Source of the DNA: CAZYQW01 sp964649825
GTDB lineage: Bacteria > Planctomycetota > B15-G4 > JADJEK01
NCBI GenBank assembly: GCA_964649825.1
Contig: CAZYQW010000131.1
Span: forward strand, 1 to 30,862
DNA length: 30,862 nt
Direction of reading: 5' to 3'
Shown here piece after piece: positions 21,583 to 30,734 of this stretch (the first letter of the stretch is position 1; each line of letters opens with the position of its first letter). The notes under the pieces were generated by a model that was not told the DNA's origin, did no database searches, and worked only from the letters and a program-made list of their open reading frames with translations. The position numbers were made by a program, and so were the translations under genes.

Positions 21583-24542
21583 GGCGCGACTCCGCGCGAC
21601 GCCTGCGCGCGCTGTTCGACGCGGCGTGCGACCTCCCCGCCGGCGAGCGGCGTCGGTTCGTCGAGCGCGCCTGCGGCGACGACGTTGCGCTGCGGGTCGA
21701 GCTGGACGCGCTGCTCCGGCGCGACGAACGCCGCGACCCGTTCGACGGTCCGTTCCTCCGCGCGGCGGCGGACGAGGTGCCGGAGCGGATCGGCCCGTTC
21801 CTCGTGACGCGCATCATCGGCGCCGGCAGCACCGGGACGGTCTACGCGGCCCGGCAGGAGCATCCGGCGCGCGACGTCGCGATCAAGCTGCTCCGGCCGG
21901 GGCTCGACGACGACGCGCTCCGGCGCTTCCGCCTCGAGGTCGACATCCTCGGTCGCCTCCGGCACGAGAACGTCGCACGCATCTTCGAAGCGGGAGAGGT
22001 GGACCTCGGTCACGGCACCCAGCCGTACCTCGTGATGGAGCTGATCGACGGCCGCTCTCCGCTGGGACACGCGCGCGAGCGCGGACTCCTCCTCGAGGAG
22101 CGTCTGAGCCTGTTCGCTCGGATCTGCGACGGCGTCGGACACGCGCACGCGCGTGGCGTCATCCACCGCGACCTGAAGGCGGCGAACATCCTGGTCGACG
22201 CGAGCGGCGAGCCGCGGATCGTCGACTTCGGAATCGCGCGGATCGACGACGCACGCCCCGCCGGGCACCCCCAGACCACGCGGGCTGGGCAGCTCCTCGG
22301 CACGCTCGAGACGATGAGTCCCGAGCAGGCGCGCGGCGAGTCGCACGTCGCGGACACGCGCAGCGACGTCTACGCGCTCGGCGTGATCGGCTACGAGCTC
22401 TTGACCGGCCGGCCGCCGTATGTCCTCCACGACCTCGACCTCCCCGACGCGCTCCGCGTGATCCGTGACCAGCCCGCGCCGCCGCTCGGCCGGTTCGAGC
22501 CGGCGTTGCGGGGCGACGTCGAGGTCGTGTTCGGCAAGGCCCTCCGGAAGGATCCCGAGCAGCGCTACGCCTCGGCGAGCGAGCTCGGCGACGAGGTGCG
22601 TCGCTGCCTCCGCGACGAGCCGATCGTGGCCCGGCCGCCCAGCACCCGCGATCAGCTCGCCCGGTTCGCGCGGCAGAACCGCGCCCTCGCCGGCGGCGTG
22701 ACGGTCGCGGCCAGCGCACTGCTGATCGCCGTCGTCACGATCTCCCTCGCGCTGGTCGAGGCGCGAACCAGCGCACGGCAGCGGGCGGCGGCGCTGCGGG
22801 AGTCGCAAGAGGTCACGCGGTTCCTGGAAGAGCTGCTGCGCTCGGCGGACCCGGAGCTCCACGGCAAGGACGTCGCGGTGAAGGACATCCTCGCGACCGC
22901 GTCGGAGCGGATCTCCGCGGAGTTCTCGGCGCAGCCGGCGATCGCCGGGCGGTTGCTCGCGACGACCGGCGCCGCGTACCTCGGACTGGGCGACCACGAC
23001 AGCGCGATGCGGGATCTCGACGCGGCGCGCCGGCACCTCGAGTCGGAAGGTGCTCCCCACCACCCCGCGACGCTCGACGTCCGCCGTCAGCTCGCGCTCG
23101 CGCTCTCCCGCTCCGGACGTCACCCGGAGGCGCTCGCGGCGATTCGGTCCGTGGCGCGGGAGACGCGCGACGCGTTCGGGCCGCTGGCGGAAGCGACCCT
23201 CGCCGCCGACCTCGACCACGCGATGTTCCGGGCCATGGCCGGCGAGGTCGACGGCACCGCCGGCTCCCTGCGAGATCTCCTCCAGGAGTGCGAGCGGGCG
23301 CTCGGGGCCGATCACCAGACGACCATCCGGGCTCGCTTCGGCCTTGCGCAGGCGCTGAGCACCGCGAGCGACCTCGACGGCGCGGCCGAGCTCTTCGCGT
23401 CCGTCGTCGGCTCGTGGCGCGCCGAGCTCGGGGAGACCCATCCCGACACCCGTCACGCTCGAACGTTGCTGGCGCTGGTGCGCATGCGCCAGGGACGGGT
23501 CGCGGAGGCGAGCGCCCTGCACCAGGACGACGTCCGGGCGTTCGAGGCGGCGTTCGGCGAGGACCACCCGCGGACCGTCGCGGCGGTCGGCCGCTACGCG
23601 CAGTTCCTGTACGACGGCACCCGGTTCGAGGAGGCGCTACCGTTGTGGCGGCGGTGTCACGAGGCGTTGGTCGACCGGTTCGGCGAACGGCACCCGTCCG
23701 CGATCGAGACGAGCACGTTCCACGGGATGACGCTTCTGACCCTGGGGCGCGTGGACGAGGCGGCGCCGATCGTGACGGCGTCTCACGACCTCGCTCTCGC
23801 CACGTTGGACGCGCGCGACGAGAGGACGATCCTCGCCCGGACGGCCTACGCGGCGTTGCTGCGCGAGCGGTGGGACACCGAGGGATCGCTCGCCGAGCTC
23901 CTCGAGATCCTCGCGATCCGCCGGCAGCCGGGCGGCGACGGGCTTCAGCTCGTGCTCGCGCTCTCCAACGTCGCGCGCAGCGAGCTCGAGCTCGGACGCG
24001 TCGATGACGCCGAAGCGCACCTCGTCGAGGCCTGCGCGATCGGCGCGGAGAGGCTCGGGGCTCGTCACCCCGAGACGCTGGTCGTTCGCGCGACCCTCGC
24101 GAAGGTGCTCCTCCACTCGTCGCGACACGCCGAGGCGTTCGAGATCCTCGACGACGTCTGTCCGGCGCTGCGGGAGATCCTCGGTCCCCGCCACTTCCGG
24201 ACGATCTACGCCGACTGCTCGCTCGCGCGGGCGCGGCTCTACCTCGGCGACGGGGAGCGCGCGGTCACGGAGCTATCCGACGTCATGGCTCGGTGCGAGG
24301 AGGTCCTGGGGAAGGAGCACGAGACCTCCGTCACCGCGACGTGTTTCCTGGCCGAGGCCCACGTCTGGCTCGGGCGCTTCGACGCGGCGGAGGCGACGCT
24401 GCTCGCGCGCGTGGAGGCGTGCGGCTCGCTCGCTGGGGCGGACACGCGTGTGACGGCGCTCGCCTTCGCGTTGTGCCGGCTCTACGTCCGGATGGATCGT
24501 GCGGAGGATGCCACCGCGTGGTGCGACCGGAGCGGACGCTGA
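21579..24542 (+). CDS. Membrane Ser/Thr protein kinase with extracytoplasmic TPR domain
   Basis: This 987-residue kinase starts at a GTG overlapping the sigma factor stop (GTGA). A short helical N-terminus is followed by a Hanks-type kinase domain (about 73-340) with glycine loop GAGSTG (81-86), ATP-binding Lys103 (VAIK), Glu120, catalytic HRDLKAAN (D198, N203), DFG (216-218) and the activation segment GTLETMSPEQA. All catalytic residues are present, so it should be active. One membrane helix at about 372-394 (TVAASALLIAVVTISLALVEA) separates it from some 580 residues of TPR-like repeats outside the cytoplasm, many with the A-x-x-x-x-x-x-LG-x-x-H/HP spacing of Kinesin-light-chain-type TPRs. 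The repeats probably sense a protein or peptide, with the sigma factor as an output. Confidence 0.93.
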   Translation: MRRDSARRLRALFDAACDLPAGERRRFVERACGDDVALRVELDALLRRDERRDPFDGPFLRAAADEVPERIGPFLVTRIIGAGSTGTVYAARQEHPARDVAIKLLRPGLDDDALRRFRLEVDILGRLRHENVARIFEAGEVDLGHGTQPYLVMELIDGRSPLGHARERGLLLEERLSLFARICDGVGHAHARGVIHRDLKAANILVDASGEPRIVDFGIARIDDARPAGHPQTTRAGQLLGTLETMSPEQARGESHVADTRSDVYALGVIGYELLTGRPPYVLHDLDLPDALRVIRDQPAPPLGRFEPALRGDVEVVFGKALRKDPEQRYASASELGDEVRRCLRDEPIVARPPSTRDQLARFARQNRALAGGVTVAASALLIAVVTISLALVEARTSARQRAAALRESQEVTRFLEELLRSADPELHGKDVAVKDILATASERISAEFSAQPAIAGRLLATTGAAYLGLGDHDSAMRDLDAARRHLESEGAPHHPATLDVRRQLALALSRSGRHPEALAAIRSVARETRDAFGPLAEATLAADLDHAMFRAMAGEVDGTAGSLRDLLQECERALGADHQTTIRARFGLAQALSTASDLDGAAELFASVVGSWRAELGETHPDTRHARTLLALVRMRQGRVAEASALHQDDVRAFEAAFGEDHPRTVAAVGRYAQFLYDGTRFEEALPLWRRCHEALVDRFGERHPSAIETSTFHGMTLLTLGRVDEAAPIVTASHDLALATLDARDERTILARTAYAALLRERWDTEGSLAELLEILAIRRQPGGDGLQLVLALSNVARSELELGRVDDAEAHLVEACAIGAERLGARHPETLVVRATLAKVLLHSSRHAEAFEILDDVCPALREILGPRHFRTIYADCSLARARLYLGDGERAVTELSDVMARCEEVLGKEHETSVTATCFLAEAHVWLGRFDAAEATLLARVEACGSLAGADTRVTALAFALCRLYVRMDRAEDATAWCDRSGR

Positions 24543-24623
24543 CGGCGGCCTCACGAACCGCTTCCTCATCGCCGCTCGCCGGCCGGCGGAACTCGAGCGC
24601 GAGCTACATCGAGACCGCGAGTC

Positions 24624-26042
24624 TCAGAGGCAACGAAGGTAGGCGACGAGCGCGCTCTTCTCCGTCTTCGCGAGCCCGAGGCCGAGGACGAGGTTGAAGA
24701 ACTCGACCGTGTCGTCGAGCGTCAGGAGGCGCCCGTCGTGGTGGTACGGGGGCGAGTCCTTGATGCCCCGCAGGGTGAAGGTCTTGATGGGACCATCGGG
24801 AATCTGCCGGTGTCCGTTCACGATCTCGGTCTCGTAGAAGCGATCGAGCCGAAGGTCGTGCATCTTGTCGTCGGTGAAGAACGGCAGCGGATGGCACTCC
24901 GCGCAGCGGCCCTTGCCGAGGAAGATCTCCTCTCCCGCGAGCTCTTGCTCGGTCGCGACGTCCGGGAGGAGTCGTCCGAAGACGTCGAGCTTGGGGGCGG
25001 GCGGGAAGGCGAGGATGTTCTGCATCTGCGCCATCATCGCCACCTGGCTGGACCGATCCGGCAGGTGCACGCCTTTCTTCGCGGCGATGACGTGGTCGCC
25101 GTCGAAGTAGGCCGTTCGCTGCTCGAACTCCGTGAAGTCCTCGACCGAGCGGAGCGATCGCTTCGAGCCGTGGATCTGCTGGTTGAACATCCCGCGCAGG
25201 CTCACCGTATCGAGCCGGAGCCGAGCGGACTGAGGGCGCGTATCGGGGTTCAGGTGGAAGGCCGCGTTCGTGTGGCCGTTCGTGTGGCAGTCGAAGCAGG
25301 AGACTCCGAGGGACGGCTCCGCGACCTTGCGATCCTCGGTCTGGTTGAACTGCTGCTGCGGGAACGGAGTGAGCAGCAGACGCAGCCCCTCCATCTGCAC
25401 CGGCGTCACCACGCCCTTGAAGAGCGCGTAGTAGTTCTTGATCGAGAGGACCTGCCCTTGCGAGACATCTCCCAGGTCCGGGCGGGTCGTAAGGAAGACG
25501 GGAGGAGGGAACTCCGGGGTCAAGTGGGTCGGGAAGTCGAACTCGACGTCGAACCGGTCCAGGCTGCGGCGCTCGAGCTCGTCGATCGCATCGATCTGAT
25601 CCTTCGGGAAGACCTGGCCGCCGACGGCGTGCTTCACGTGCGGCAGCGGCCGAAAGCCGCGCGGGAACCGGCCGTCCCGCTTGATCGCCTCGGGCGTCAT
25701 CGAGGACAGGTCCTCCCAGGTCGTCTCGCCGGGGAGCCGGACCCGCACGCCCTGTTGGACCGCTTTCCTCTCCCCGGACATGAGGACCGGCGAGGGGTCG
25801 TCCCGCAGGTCGTACAAGCGCGCGAGGAGTTCTCGCTGGAGCTCCATCACGCGCGCCTTCGCGTCGGAGTCGCTCTGCATCGTCCGCTCGAACGGCTCGT
25901 CCACGACCACCGGCATGTAGGTCTGGGCGCGGGGTTCGGGTGCGCCGGGCGGATCCTCCTCCTGAGCCGGAGCGGCGACCATCGGCAGCAACGTCAAGAC
26001 GGCGGCCGCGGCCGCCTGGGGGATCGATCGTCTGGGGTCCAT
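24624..26042 (-). CDS. Exported di-heme c-type cytochrome, MauG/cytochrome c peroxidase-like
   Basis: This 472-residue protein has a signal peptide (IPQAAAAAVLTLLPMVAAPAQ) and two c-type heme sites: C249-x-x-C252-H253 (CFDCH) and C380-x-x-C383-H384 (CAECH). The C-terminal PPYHHDGRLLTLDDTVEFFNLVLGL is a hallmark of bacterial di-heme peroxidases and MauG-like proteins, so a periplasmic peroxidase or electron-transfer role is likely. The spacing between hemes (about 130 residues) is slightly shorter than in classic CcpA, and the N-terminal 200 residues are unassigned. The ATG at 26042 gives the signal peptide; the upstream in-frame start does not. The gene converges on the kinase gene and is divergent from the FG-GAP gene. 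A 20-bp palindrome lies in its upstream region. Confidence 0.85.
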   Translation of the reverse strand: MDPRRSIPQAAAAAVLTLLPMVAAPAQEEDPPGAPEPRAQTYMPVVVDEPFERTMQSDSDAKARVMELQRELLARLYDLRDDPSPVLMSGERKAVQQGVRVRLPGETTWEDLSSMTPEAIKRDGRFPRGFRPLPHVKHAVGGQVFPKDQIDAIDELERRSLDRFDVEFDFPTHLTPEFPPPVFLTTRPDLGDVSQGQVLSIKNYYALFKGVVTPVQMEGLRLLLTPFPQQQFNQTEDRKVAEPSLGVSCFDCHTNGHTNAAFHLNPDTRPQSARLRLDTVSLRGMFNQQIHGSKRSLRSVEDFTEFEQRTAYFDGDHVIAAKKGVHLPDRSSQVAMMAQMQNILAFPPAPKLDVFGRLLPDVATEQELAGEEIFLGKGRCAECHPLPFFTDDKMHDLRLDRFYETEIVNGHRQIPDGPIKTFTLRGIKDSPPYHHDGRLLTLDDTVEFFNLVLGLGLAKTEKSALVAYLRCL

Positions 26043-26393
26043 GTGCGGAATCCTCTCTCTTGCTCCGGGGCGCTCCGGCGCAGTGCGCGCGTTCCTGATC
26101 GCGACCGATCGGTCGCGACGACGAGCGAAACGCAAGGACCATGCCCGGCTTCCCGCTGGATGGAGGTTCCCACGTGAAGAGATGGGAGCCGGTCCCGGTG
26201 ACGTTTGCGTCCATCGGCGGGACCCTCCGAGTCCTCACCGCCCCCGTCGCGCCGGTCGCTTTGTAGAAACGGAGGCAGGTTCGTGGCGCCCCGCGGCGGA
26301 TGCATCGGGGGCGAAGTTTGTCGAGTTTCCGCGTTCCTCGGGCGGCGTTGGTCCGTCTGGGCCACAGATCACCTTGGAACTCGAGGACTCGCC
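26043..26393. other. Divergent intergenic region
   Basis: This 351-bp region separates the cytochrome gene from the FG-GAP gene and has no believable ORF. It holds a 20-bp palindrome (26099-26118) on the cytochrome side. On the other side, TTTGTAGAAAC near 26260 is a possible promoter element for the FG-GAP gene. Confidence 0.5.
26099..26118. promoter_or_regulatory. Perfect 20-bp palindrome upstream of the cytochrome gene
   Basis: TCGCGACCGATCGGTCGCGA is a perfect 20-bp palindrome 57 bp upstream of the cytochrome ATG on the minus strand, within the divergent promoter region. It could be an operator for a dimeric regulator or a short hairpin in the leader. Which of the two cannot be decided from sequence. 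Confidence 0.45.
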
Positions 26394-28130
26394 ATGCGCA
26401 CTCTCTCCGCTTCCCTCGCCACGACCTTCGCCCTCGTCGCTCCGGCGGCCGACGCGCGCCAGTGCCAGGTTCCGCCGTCGCCGACCGCGCCGTCCACCGC
26501 GCAGTACACCATCGAGGACGTGACGCACACGCTCCCCAAGTGGGTGCCGCTCGACGCGCCGAACGGACTGGGCGTCAAGGCCGCCGACTTCAATGCGGAC
26601 GGCGAGCTCGACCTCGTCATCGGCGGCAACGGCCCGAAGCCGGTGCAGGTCTTTTATCTCGAGGCGAACCTGTCGAATCAGATCTACCCGGCCCACGTCG
26701 AGCTGCTCGACCCGCTGGTCGTCGGCGGCCACATATTCACGAACACGTCCGGCTGCTACGGCGTCGACGTCGCGGACCTGGATCACGACGGCCTCCCCGA
26801 TCTCGTGGTCGGTCGCCGCAAAGGGAACGAGGGCTTCAGCGTCGACGGCTACCGGGACACGGTTTGGCTGAACGACGGGACGGGCCTCGACCGGTTCGAC
26901 GGCATCCCGCCGAAGCTGCTGCCGGTCGTCGGCGAGGACACGACCTACGTGATGGGCCAGGACAAGCCGTACAGCGAGACGTTCGGACTCGGGCTGCAAC
27001 ACCTGAACGGCGACCTGCACCACGACCTGATCACGGTCGGCGCGTTCGGCATCCGCCAGTACACGGGGGACGGGCTCGGCAACTTCACGCACGTCACCAC
27101 GTACACCGAAGCCGGGACGTCCGGCGTCTACCGCAACGTCGAGTTCGGCGACCTCGACCAGGACGGCCTGGTCGACCTGTTCGTCTGCCGCGCCGGCTCC
27201 GCGAGCGACCGCGCGTGGCTCAACATCGGGACGCCGACCGCCCCGGTCTTCATGGTCGCGTCCGGTTCGAGCCATCCGGTCATCCTGCGTCCGCCCGGCT
27301 CGGCGGTGCAGTGGCGGATCGGCGCGACGGGGGGGTGCGGACTCCCGCCGAGCTGCGGCGTCCTCGGCGCGACGGAGGTCGGCACGATCGACATCGACCT
27401 CCACGATCTCGACGGCGACGGCGACCTCGACCTCGTCATCGCCTGCCCGAATGCCAAGAACGCCGCCTACCTGAACGACGGCAACGGCGCATTCGGCTCG
27501 CGCAACACGCTCCCGAACGGGAGGCCGACCTGGGTGTTCGAGACCGCGACGCCGGACTGGCCCGACGACGTGGGCGGCTTCGCGTACAGCGAGTTCCTCT
27601 ACCAGGCGGCGGTCGCGGCCGGCGCGTTCAACGTGAACACGCCGAAGTCGTGCGTCGACTTTCGCGTCGACGGCCTGATGCTCGAGTTCGCGTCATCGCC
27701 GTGGATCGATGACTTCGACGGCGACGGGATCCTGGACGTGGCGTTCGCGAACCGCAACGACCTCCACGAGGTCTGCCTCATGAACCCGTTCGTCCCGAAG
27801 CTCCCCGGCGGCTCCGGGCCGTACCTCGGCTTCCCCTACCTGAGCGACACGATTCCCGCGCCGCCCGTCTACGACCACATCCACTTTGGCGCTCCGGCCG
27901 TCGGTGGGATCTCGTTCCGGCCCTGCGTCGAGCTCGTCGGGCGGGCGAACGACGGGACTTCGTACCTCGAGACGGCGTTCATCGACTCCGACGGCGTGCT
28001 CGACTGGATCGAGTCGAACTTCTCGAACAACTTCTTCAGCGACGATCTCGGCAACGACTACGAGGACGTGAGCAACTCCACGCACGTGTGGTTCGGCCAG
28101 ACGCCGCCAGCCGGTACCGATTGTCCTTGA
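26394..28130 (+). CDS. Secreted FG-GAP/VCBS-repeat protein
   Basis: This 578-residue protein starts with the signal peptide MRTLSASLATTFALVAPAADA. The rest is an FG-GAP/VCBS-type beta-propeller with at least five calcium-binding loops: DFNADGELDLVIGG, DLDHDGLPDLVVG, DLDQDGLVDLFV, DLDGDGDLDLVI and DFDGDGILDVAF. The D-x-D-x-(D/N)-G pattern coordinates calcium. Such proteins act on the cell surface or outside the cell, usually in adhesion or binding. No C-terminal anchor or sorting signal is seen; the protein ends TPPAGTDCP. The ATG at 26394 is chosen because it opens the signal peptide. It lies 25 bp from the SBBP gene and may form an operon with it. The ligand is unknown. Confidence 0.9.
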   Translation: MRTLSASLATTFALVAPAADARQCQVPPSPTAPSTAQYTIEDVTHTLPKWVPLDAPNGLGVKAADFNADGELDLVIGGNGPKPVQVFYLEANLSNQIYPAHVELLDPLVVGGHIFTNTSGCYGVDVADLDHDGLPDLVVGRRKGNEGFSVDGYRDTVWLNDGTGLDRFDGIPPKLLPVVGEDTTYVMGQDKPYSETFGLGLQHLNGDLHHDLITVGAFGIRQYTGDGLGNFTHVTTYTEAGTSGVYRNVEFGDLDQDGLVDLFVCRAGSASDRAWLNIGTPTAPVFMVASGSSHPVILRPPGSAVQWRIGATGGCGLPPSCGVLGATEVGTIDIDLHDLDGDGDLDLVIACPNAKNAAYLNDGNGAFGSRNTLPNGRPTWVFETATPDWPDDVGGFAYSEFLYQAAVAAGAFNVNTPKSCVDFRVDGLMLEFASSPWIDDFDGDGILDVAFANRNDLHEVCLMNPFVPKLPGGSGPYLGFPYLSDTIPAPPVYDHIHFGAPAVGGISFRPCVELVGRANDGTSYLETAFIDSDGVLDWIESNFSNNFFSDDLGNDYEDVSNSTHVWFGQTPPAGTDCP

Positions 28131-28155
28131 GGCGCCCGAGCTGGAGGCATGACCC

Positions 28156-30291
28156 ATGAAACACATCGTCACCGCCACCTGGATCCTCGCCTCGACCATC
28201 GCCGCGGCCGGCCCGGAGCACGTCCGGGGCGGGCCCTGGGACGCGGACGGTCCCGTCTTCGTCGAGAACCGCGGGCAGTTCGACGCCGCGGCGAGGTTCG
28301 TCGCCCGGCAGGGCGCGCTCACCCTCTTCCTGCGCGAGGACGGCCTCGCCTTCTCGGTCGCCGACGCCCGGCGACGCGGCTCCTCGCGGCCGATCGATGC
28401 CGCGTTCGACGCGCCGAGCCGCGCCGTGGGGCTCTTCTGCGATTTCGAGGGCACGACGCGCTCACCGGCCGTCCGGCCCCGCGGGCGCGTCGAGAAGCGG
28501 TTCCACTTCATGAGGGGCGACCGCGCCGGCTGGCGGACCGACGTGTCCGCGTTCCAGTCCGTCGTCTACCGCGACGTCGCCCCCGGCGTCGACGTCGAGC
28601 TGCACGCGCGGGGCGGCCGGCTGGCGTTCGACCTGCACCTCGCGCCGTCGGCCCGGCCGGACGAGCTCGTCCTGCGGTGGCGCGGCGCCGAGGGCATCTC
28701 GGTCGCGCCGTCCGGGGATCTCGTGGTCCGCACCGCGATCGGCGCGCTCCACGTGGGCCGGCCCGCCGCCGTCGAGCGCTCGCCCGGCGGCGCCCGCGAC
28801 GAGGTGCCGGCGCGCTTCGACGTGATCGACGACGAGCGCTGCGTGCTCCGGCTCGACGGAGGCAGCGCGCACGCGGCGGCGACGATCGACCCGACGTTCT
28901 CCTTCTCGACGTACCTCGGGGGCGGCCAGACGGACATCGCGCTCGGTGTCGCGCTCGACCAGCTCTGCGTCGGCACGTGCTCGTACGCGTGCGGCCGCAC
29001 GCTCTCGCCGAGCTACCCCACCACGGCCGGCGCGTACGACACGAGCCACAACGGGAACTTCGACGCCTTCGTCACCCGGGTGTCGCCGCCGGGGACGGCG
29101 TTGAGCTGGTCGACGTTCATCGGCGGCGGCGACCTGGACGCCGCGCTCGACGTCGACGTGAACGCGAACAACGACGTCGCGGTCGTCGGCGCCACCTTCT
29201 CGACGGACTTCCCGACCAGCGCCGGCGCGTACGACACCACGCACAACACCAGCAACGACGCGTTCGCGCTGAAGCTGTCCGGCTTCGGCTCGACGCTGGC
29301 GTACTCGACGTACCTCGGCGGTGCGGTCCCGGCGCCGCTCATCGGCTACGACTTCGCGACCGGCGTCGCCGTCGATCCGAGCGGCCGTTTCTACGTCACC
29401 GGCCAGGCGGGCAGCGTCCTGTTCAGCGGCTCGCCCGGCGGTTACGACACGAGCTACAATCTCGGCTTCTCCGACGCGTTCCTCGTGCTCCTCGACCCGT
29501 CGGCGAGCGGCGCCGCGAGCCTGGTGAGCTGGACCTACCTCGGCGGTACGCAGGAGGACGGCGCGCTCGCCGTGGTGCTGGACGACCTCGTCCGCCCCTA
29601 CGTCACGATCTGCACCAACTCGACGGACGTGCGGACCACGCCCGGCGCGCCGCAGCCGACCGCACCGGGCGGGACCGAGGACGTGATCGTCGCTCGGTTC
29701 GCGTCCGACCTGAGCACGCTCGAGTTCTCGACCTACCTCGGCGGGAGCGCGAGCGATCACCCGACCGGTCTCGCCGTCGAAGGCTCGCGCAACGTCTTCG
29801 TGACCGGCGAGACGACGTCGCCGGCCTTCCCCGGACCGACCGGTTCGCCACCGCTGACGCCCAACGGTACGTCGGATGCGTTCGTGACGAAGATCCACGT
29901 TCCGACGGGAACCCTCACCTACTCCACGCTCCTCGGCGGCTCCGGGCGCGACGTCGCGCTCGGCATCGACGTCGACGCCGCCGGCAACGCGTATCTCACC
30001 GGGTTCACGAACAGCCCCGACTTCCCCGTCACGCTCACCGCGTTCCAGCCGACGCCTTCCGGCCCCGGCGACGCGTTCTTGACCTGGCTGAACCCGGCCG
30101 GAACGGCGCTGTCGTGGTCGTCGTACTTCGGCGGCCAGGGAACGGAGCAGGGATGGGCCATCGAGTTCGACGGGGTCCGCGGCGTCTTCTTCGCCGGCGA
30201 GACCGACTCGACGGACCTGCCGGCGCTCGGGTTCGACGTCACGCCGAACGGCGGCACGGACGCGTTCTCGACTCGATTCTCGTTCCCGTGA
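28156..30291 (+). CDS. Secreted SBBP-repeat beta-propeller protein
   Basis: This 711-residue protein has a signal peptide (MKHIVTATWILASTIAAAG) and an N-terminal domain beginning FVENRGQFDAAARFVARQG, the start typical of proteins carrying SBBP repeats. From about residue 245 there are roughly seven repeats of 45-60 residues marked by STYLGG, such as FSTYLGGGQTDIALG, YSTYLGGA, WTYLGGTQEDG, FSTYLGGSASDHPTG and YSTLLGGSGRDVALG, each with a following GxTxSxxFP strand. They should form a beta-propeller. GGAGG lies nine bases before the ATG. It follows the FG-GAP gene directly. No C-terminal sorting domain is visible. An extracellular or envelope structural role is likely, but the ligand is unknown. 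Confidence 0.9.
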   Translation: MKHIVTATWILASTIAAAGPEHVRGGPWDADGPVFVENRGQFDAAARFVARQGALTLFLREDGLAFSVADARRRGSSRPIDAAFDAPSRAVGLFCDFEGTTRSPAVRPRGRVEKRFHFMRGDRAGWRTDVSAFQSVVYRDVAPGVDVELHARGGRLAFDLHLAPSARPDELVLRWRGAEGISVAPSGDLVVRTAIGALHVGRPAAVERSPGGARDEVPARFDVIDDERCVLRLDGGSAHAAATIDPTFSFSTYLGGGQTDIALGVALDQLCVGTCSYACGRTLSPSYPTTAGAYDTSHNGNFDAFVTRVSPPGTALSWSTFIGGGDLDAALDVDVNANNDVAVVGATFSTDFPTSAGAYDTTHNTSNDAFALKLSGFGSTLAYSTYLGGAVPAPLIGYDFATGVAVDPSGRFYVTGQAGSVLFSGSPGGYDTSYNLGFSDAFLVLLDPSASGAASLVSWTYLGGTQEDGALAVVLDDLVRPYVTICTNSTDVRTTPGAPQPTAPGGTEDVIVARFASDLSTLEFSTYLGGSASDHPTGLAVEGSRNVFVTGETTSPAFPGPTGSPPLTPNGTSDAFVTKIHVPTGTLTYSTLLGGSGRDVALGIDVDAAGNAYLTGFTNSPDFPVTLTAFQPTPSGPGDAFLTWLNPAGTALSWSSYFGGQGTEQGWAIEFDGVRGVFFAGETDSTDLPALGFDVTPNGGTDAFSTRFSFP

Positions 30292-30324
30292 CCGCCGCGG
30301 CCGGACCCAGCGCGCCGGGCCCGA

Positions 30325-30639
30325 TCAGTCTCCGTACACCGTCACTTTCATCTTGCCGAAGCCGAGGATGTTCGTGACGTGATTGTCGACGTGGTGGATC
30401 GAGCTGATGCCGCCCTTCCGCGCGACGGAGTCGATGCTTGCGTCGCCGTGGGCGAAGAGCCCGAAGAACGACGTCGCCTCCCCGGTGGCGGACTTCGTCG
30501 GTGCGCCGTTCCCGGTCACGTGGGTCGGGAACGCGACGTCCGTGTAGATCACACCGATCGCGGGCGAGTAGACCGACAGACAGCCGGTCGCGAACGGCAG
30601 CGCAGCGAGGAGGACGAGGGAAGCGAGCTTCGACTTCAT
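30325..30639 (-). CDS. TRL-like family lipoprotein
   Basis: This 104-residue protein has a lipoprotein signal peptide ending LPFATGC, with Cys19 as the lipidated residue. The mature part matches the TRL-like family pattern: SPAIGVIYTDV near the start, then TGEATSFFGLFAHGDASIDSVARKGGISSIHHVDNHVTNILGF and a final KVTVYG. It would be anchored to a membrane; the family's function is unknown. GGAGA eight bases before the ATG at 30639 supports this start. The upstream in-frame extension to 30723 would destroy the signal peptide. The gene converges on the SBBP gene with a 33-bp gap. A long hairpin lies 30 bp upstream of the start. Confidence 0.88.
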   Translation of the reverse strand: MKSKLASLVLLAALPFATGCLSVYSPAIGVIYTDVAFPTHVTGNGAPTKSATGEATSFFGLFAHGDASIDSVARKGGISSIHHVDNHVTNILGFGKMKVTVYGD

Positions 30640-30668
30640 GGATTCTCTCCGAATCGACGGTTGAGTTC

Positions 30669-30711
30669 CATGCTTCGAGTTCTGCGCGTGCCGCGAAGAA
30701 CTCGAAGCATG
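30669..30711 (-). promoter_or_regulatory. 43-nt near-perfect hairpin upstream of the TRL lipoprotein gene
   Basis: CATGCTTCGAGTTCT and its exact complement AGAACTCGAAGCATG flank a second pair, CGCG-TGC-CGCG, giving a 20-step stem with one mismatch and a three-base loop. It lies between the MITE-like element and the lipoprotein start, so it would be in the mRNA leader or end an upstream transcript. No T-tract follows on either strand. Confidence 0.65.
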
Positions 30712-30734
30712 TCCACCCGACACGTGACCGCGCC

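Noticed and set aside
21096..23567. 823-codon minus-strand ORF opposite the kinase
   Set aside because: Antisense to a kinase with all catalytic motifs; the translation shows no domain signature.
24604..26238. 544-codon ORF over the cytochrome gene in another frame
   Set aside because: Only the frame ending at 24624 has two CxxCH motifs and a signal peptide.
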